A DNA stretch of 64,000 bases from Martinezella multihospitum (GTDB lineage: Bacteria > Pseudomonadota > Alphaproteobacteria > Rhizobiales > Rhizobiaceae): the NCBI RefSeq assembly GCF_900094585.1, contig NZ_FMAG01000002.1, positions 388,007-452,006 on the forward strand, given 5' to 3'. Every line of letters starts with the position of its first letter. The stretch's first letter is position 1. The position numbers and the translations under genes are program-made. Below, in pieces: positions 63,105 through 64,000 of the stretch. Under the pieces are notes generated by a model. The model did not search any database. It had not been told where the DNA came from and saw only the letters and a program-made list of their open reading frames with translations.

Positions 63105-63794
63105 ATGCCGATGTCCGACATGCTCTTGACCAAACGCCATCTGCTGGGCGGCTCTGCCGTTGCGGCCCTTTCCGTGGCGTTCTCTACCTTTGCCGACACC
63201 GCATCCGCCGCGTCCGCCGAGGACGAAGTGCCGCCATCCGACGGCAATGTCGATATGAACGAGGTGCTGAAGCCCGGCCCACTGCCGGAAATCGCACTCG
63301 GCAAGCAGGACGCGCCGGTCAAGATTGTCGAATACATGTCGCTGACCTGCCCGCACTGCGCGAATTTCGCGGTCAAGACCTTCGACACGATCAAGCAGAA
63401 GTATGTCGACACCGGCAAGGTTCTCTTCATCATCCGTGAATTCCCGTTCGATCCGCGTGCCGCTGCAGCCTTCATGCTCGCGCGTTGCGCACCTCAGGAA
63501 CAGTACATGCCGATGGTCGAAATGCTGTTCAAGCAGCAGATCGCCTGGGCTTCCCCTGACGTCGACGGCCGCGCCGCACTGCTCCAGATGTCGAAACTCG
63601 CTGGTTTTACTGAGGATAGCTTCACGAAGTGCTTGACGAACCAGAAGCTTCTGGATGATGTCAATTCCGTACGGGAACGCGCAGCCAAGGATTTCGGTGT
63701 CAACGCAACGCCGACCTTCCTGATCAATGGCAAGCGCTATGCAGGGGACATGTCTGTTGCTGCCATGTCGAAGCTTATCGACAGCCTGCTCTGA
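63105..63794 (+). CDS. DsbA-family thiol-disulfide oxidoreductase
   Basis: 229 residues with an N-terminal signal region (LLGGSAVAALSVAFSTFADTASA). The thioredoxin-fold active site is CPHC (C82, C85) in EYMSLTCPHCANFAVKTF, and the cis-Pro loop is NATPTFLINGKRY. Two extra Cys (MLARCAP, FTKCLTN) may form a structural disulfide, as in alpha-type DsbA of rhizobia. Periplasmic disulfide formation is expected. It precedes smc with only a palindromic repeat between them. The 184 bp upstream show no further feature. Confidence 0.9.
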   Translation: MPMSDMLLTKRHLLGGSAVAALSVAFSTFADTASAASAEDEVPPSDGNVDMNEVLKPGPLPEIALGKQDAPVKIVEYMSLTCPHCANFAVKTFDTIKQKYVDTGKVLFIIREFPFDPRAAAAFMLARCAPQEQYMPMVEMLFKQQIAWASPDVDGRAALLQMSKLAGFTEDSFTKCLTNQKLLDDVNSVRERAAKDFGVNATPTFLINGKRYAGDMSVAAMSKLIDSLL

Positions 63795-63843
63795 TCCGCG
63801 CCTTTTTCGATCACAGGCGGGCGGCCAGGGCCGCACGCCTGTT

Positions 63844-63966
63844 TACCTCCCCCTTGAGGGGGGAAGTCGCGCGGAACGCGCGAGTGGGGGTGATTTCTGG
63901 GGTGAACGCATGATCACTCCACCCCGTACCGTCGCTCCGACCCTCCTCCTCAAGATGAGGGTGGAG
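63844..63966. repeat. Long palindromic intergenic repeat, family A copy 2
   Basis: The left arm (63844-63893) has two mismatches in 49 bases against the copy at 10733-10782; a decayed right arm runs to 63966. It fills the space between the dsbA-like gene and smc, and its last bases (GAGGGTGGAG) lie 8 bases before the smc start, where a ribosome site is expected. Confidence 0.85.
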
Positions 63967-63974
63967 ATCAGCCT

Positions 63975-64000
63975 ATGAAGTTCAACAAGCTTAGACTCGT
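63975..64000 (+). CDS. smc: Chromosome segregation protein SMC, first codons only
   Basis: Only MKFNKLRL is visible before the window ends. This is the usual N terminus of alphaproteobacterial SMC, and the gene normally follows mutY-DUF721-dsbA in Rhizobiales. GGTGGAG lies 8 bases upstream. The call depends on synteny and eight residues. Confidence 0.7.

Overview
The window is chromosomal DNA of a Rhizobiaceae alphaproteobacterium, most likely Rhizobium itself. The reasons are the gene content and order (pdxH-dnaJ-fabI-pgm with aroC-ribB; ctaC-ctaD-ctaB-small ORF-ctaG-ctaE; ispH-thrB-rnhA; thrC-M16 peptidase-GNAT; mutY-DUF721-dsbA-smc), a ccrM GANTC methyltransferase, a BioR/BioY biotin circuit, a RibBX-type ribB, high GC, and several families of rhizobial intergenic palindromic repeats. 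I saw no tRNA, rRNA, insertion sequence, prophage or CRISPR array. Almost everything is core housekeeping DNA. The only clearly accessory genes are two toxin-antitoxin pairs and a few orphan enzymes.

Layout. 0-6.4 kb: a truncated GAF-GGDEF cyclase, dxs, pirin, a lipoprotein, xseB with a deacetylase-family gene, and a hotdog thioesterase. 6.4-8.3 kb: the biotin ECF transporter bioMNY. 8.4-12.4 kb: YcaQ-like glycosylase, M19 dipeptidase, GNAT and site-2-protease genes, with repeats and a small ribB-like relic between them. 12.4-22.7 kb: ribB, aroC, a DUF1344 protein, histidine phosphatase, fabI, a DnaJ-like protein, a surface lipoprotein, pdxH, a polysaccharide deacetylase, a D,D-carboxypeptidase with SPOR domain, and a MazG-like enzyme. 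22.7-32.5 kb: tldD, an IalB-type protein, the aa3 cytochrome oxidase cluster, a CPT-like kinase, DUF983 and SURF1. 32.6-39.3 kb: ispH, thrB, rnhA, a YiiX-like hydrolase, a DapA-family lyase, a LysE exporter with its divergent ArgP-type regulator, and a Dabb protein. 39.4-42.1 kb: a metal (probably zinc) ABC transporter behind a Zur-like operator and led by an unlisted 42-residue membrane ORF. 42.2-53.7 kb: ParDE, peroxiredoxin, a DsbD-alpha-like protein, AlgH, CsbD, a Peptidase_Mx protein, the operon thrC-M16-GNAT-EAL/GGDEF, and a lipoprotein. 53.8-64 kb: HAD phosphatase, bioR, a second bioY with DUF1284, an ArsR/NIPSNAP/ABM cluster, ccrM, SnoaL, HAD, mutY, DUF721, a RelBE-type pair, a DsbA-like protein and the first codons of smc.

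How the genes work together. The oxidase block holds the structural subunits II, I and III, heme O synthase, the Cox11 copper chaperone and, 1.2 kb downstream, SURF1, so it is close to a complete aa3 assembly set. Biotin uptake appears twice: a full ECF transporter with no visible BioR box, and a solo bioY with a perfect BioR box beside bioR. thrB and thrC complete the last steps of threonine synthesis from homoserine.

Best leads for novelty. (1) About 230 bp between bioR and bioY is bracketed by two BioR boxes in inverted orientation and contains two hairpins with 12-nt loops. (2) A 42-residue one-helix ORF opens the Zur-boxed metal transporter operon. (3) A DUF1284 gene is stop-start coupled to bioY. 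(4) Long palindromic repeats supply the stop codons of two genes and lie against the start of smc. (5) A relic of a second ribB-type C terminus lies 1.5 kb from ribB. None of these is proven. Each is stated with what would refute it.
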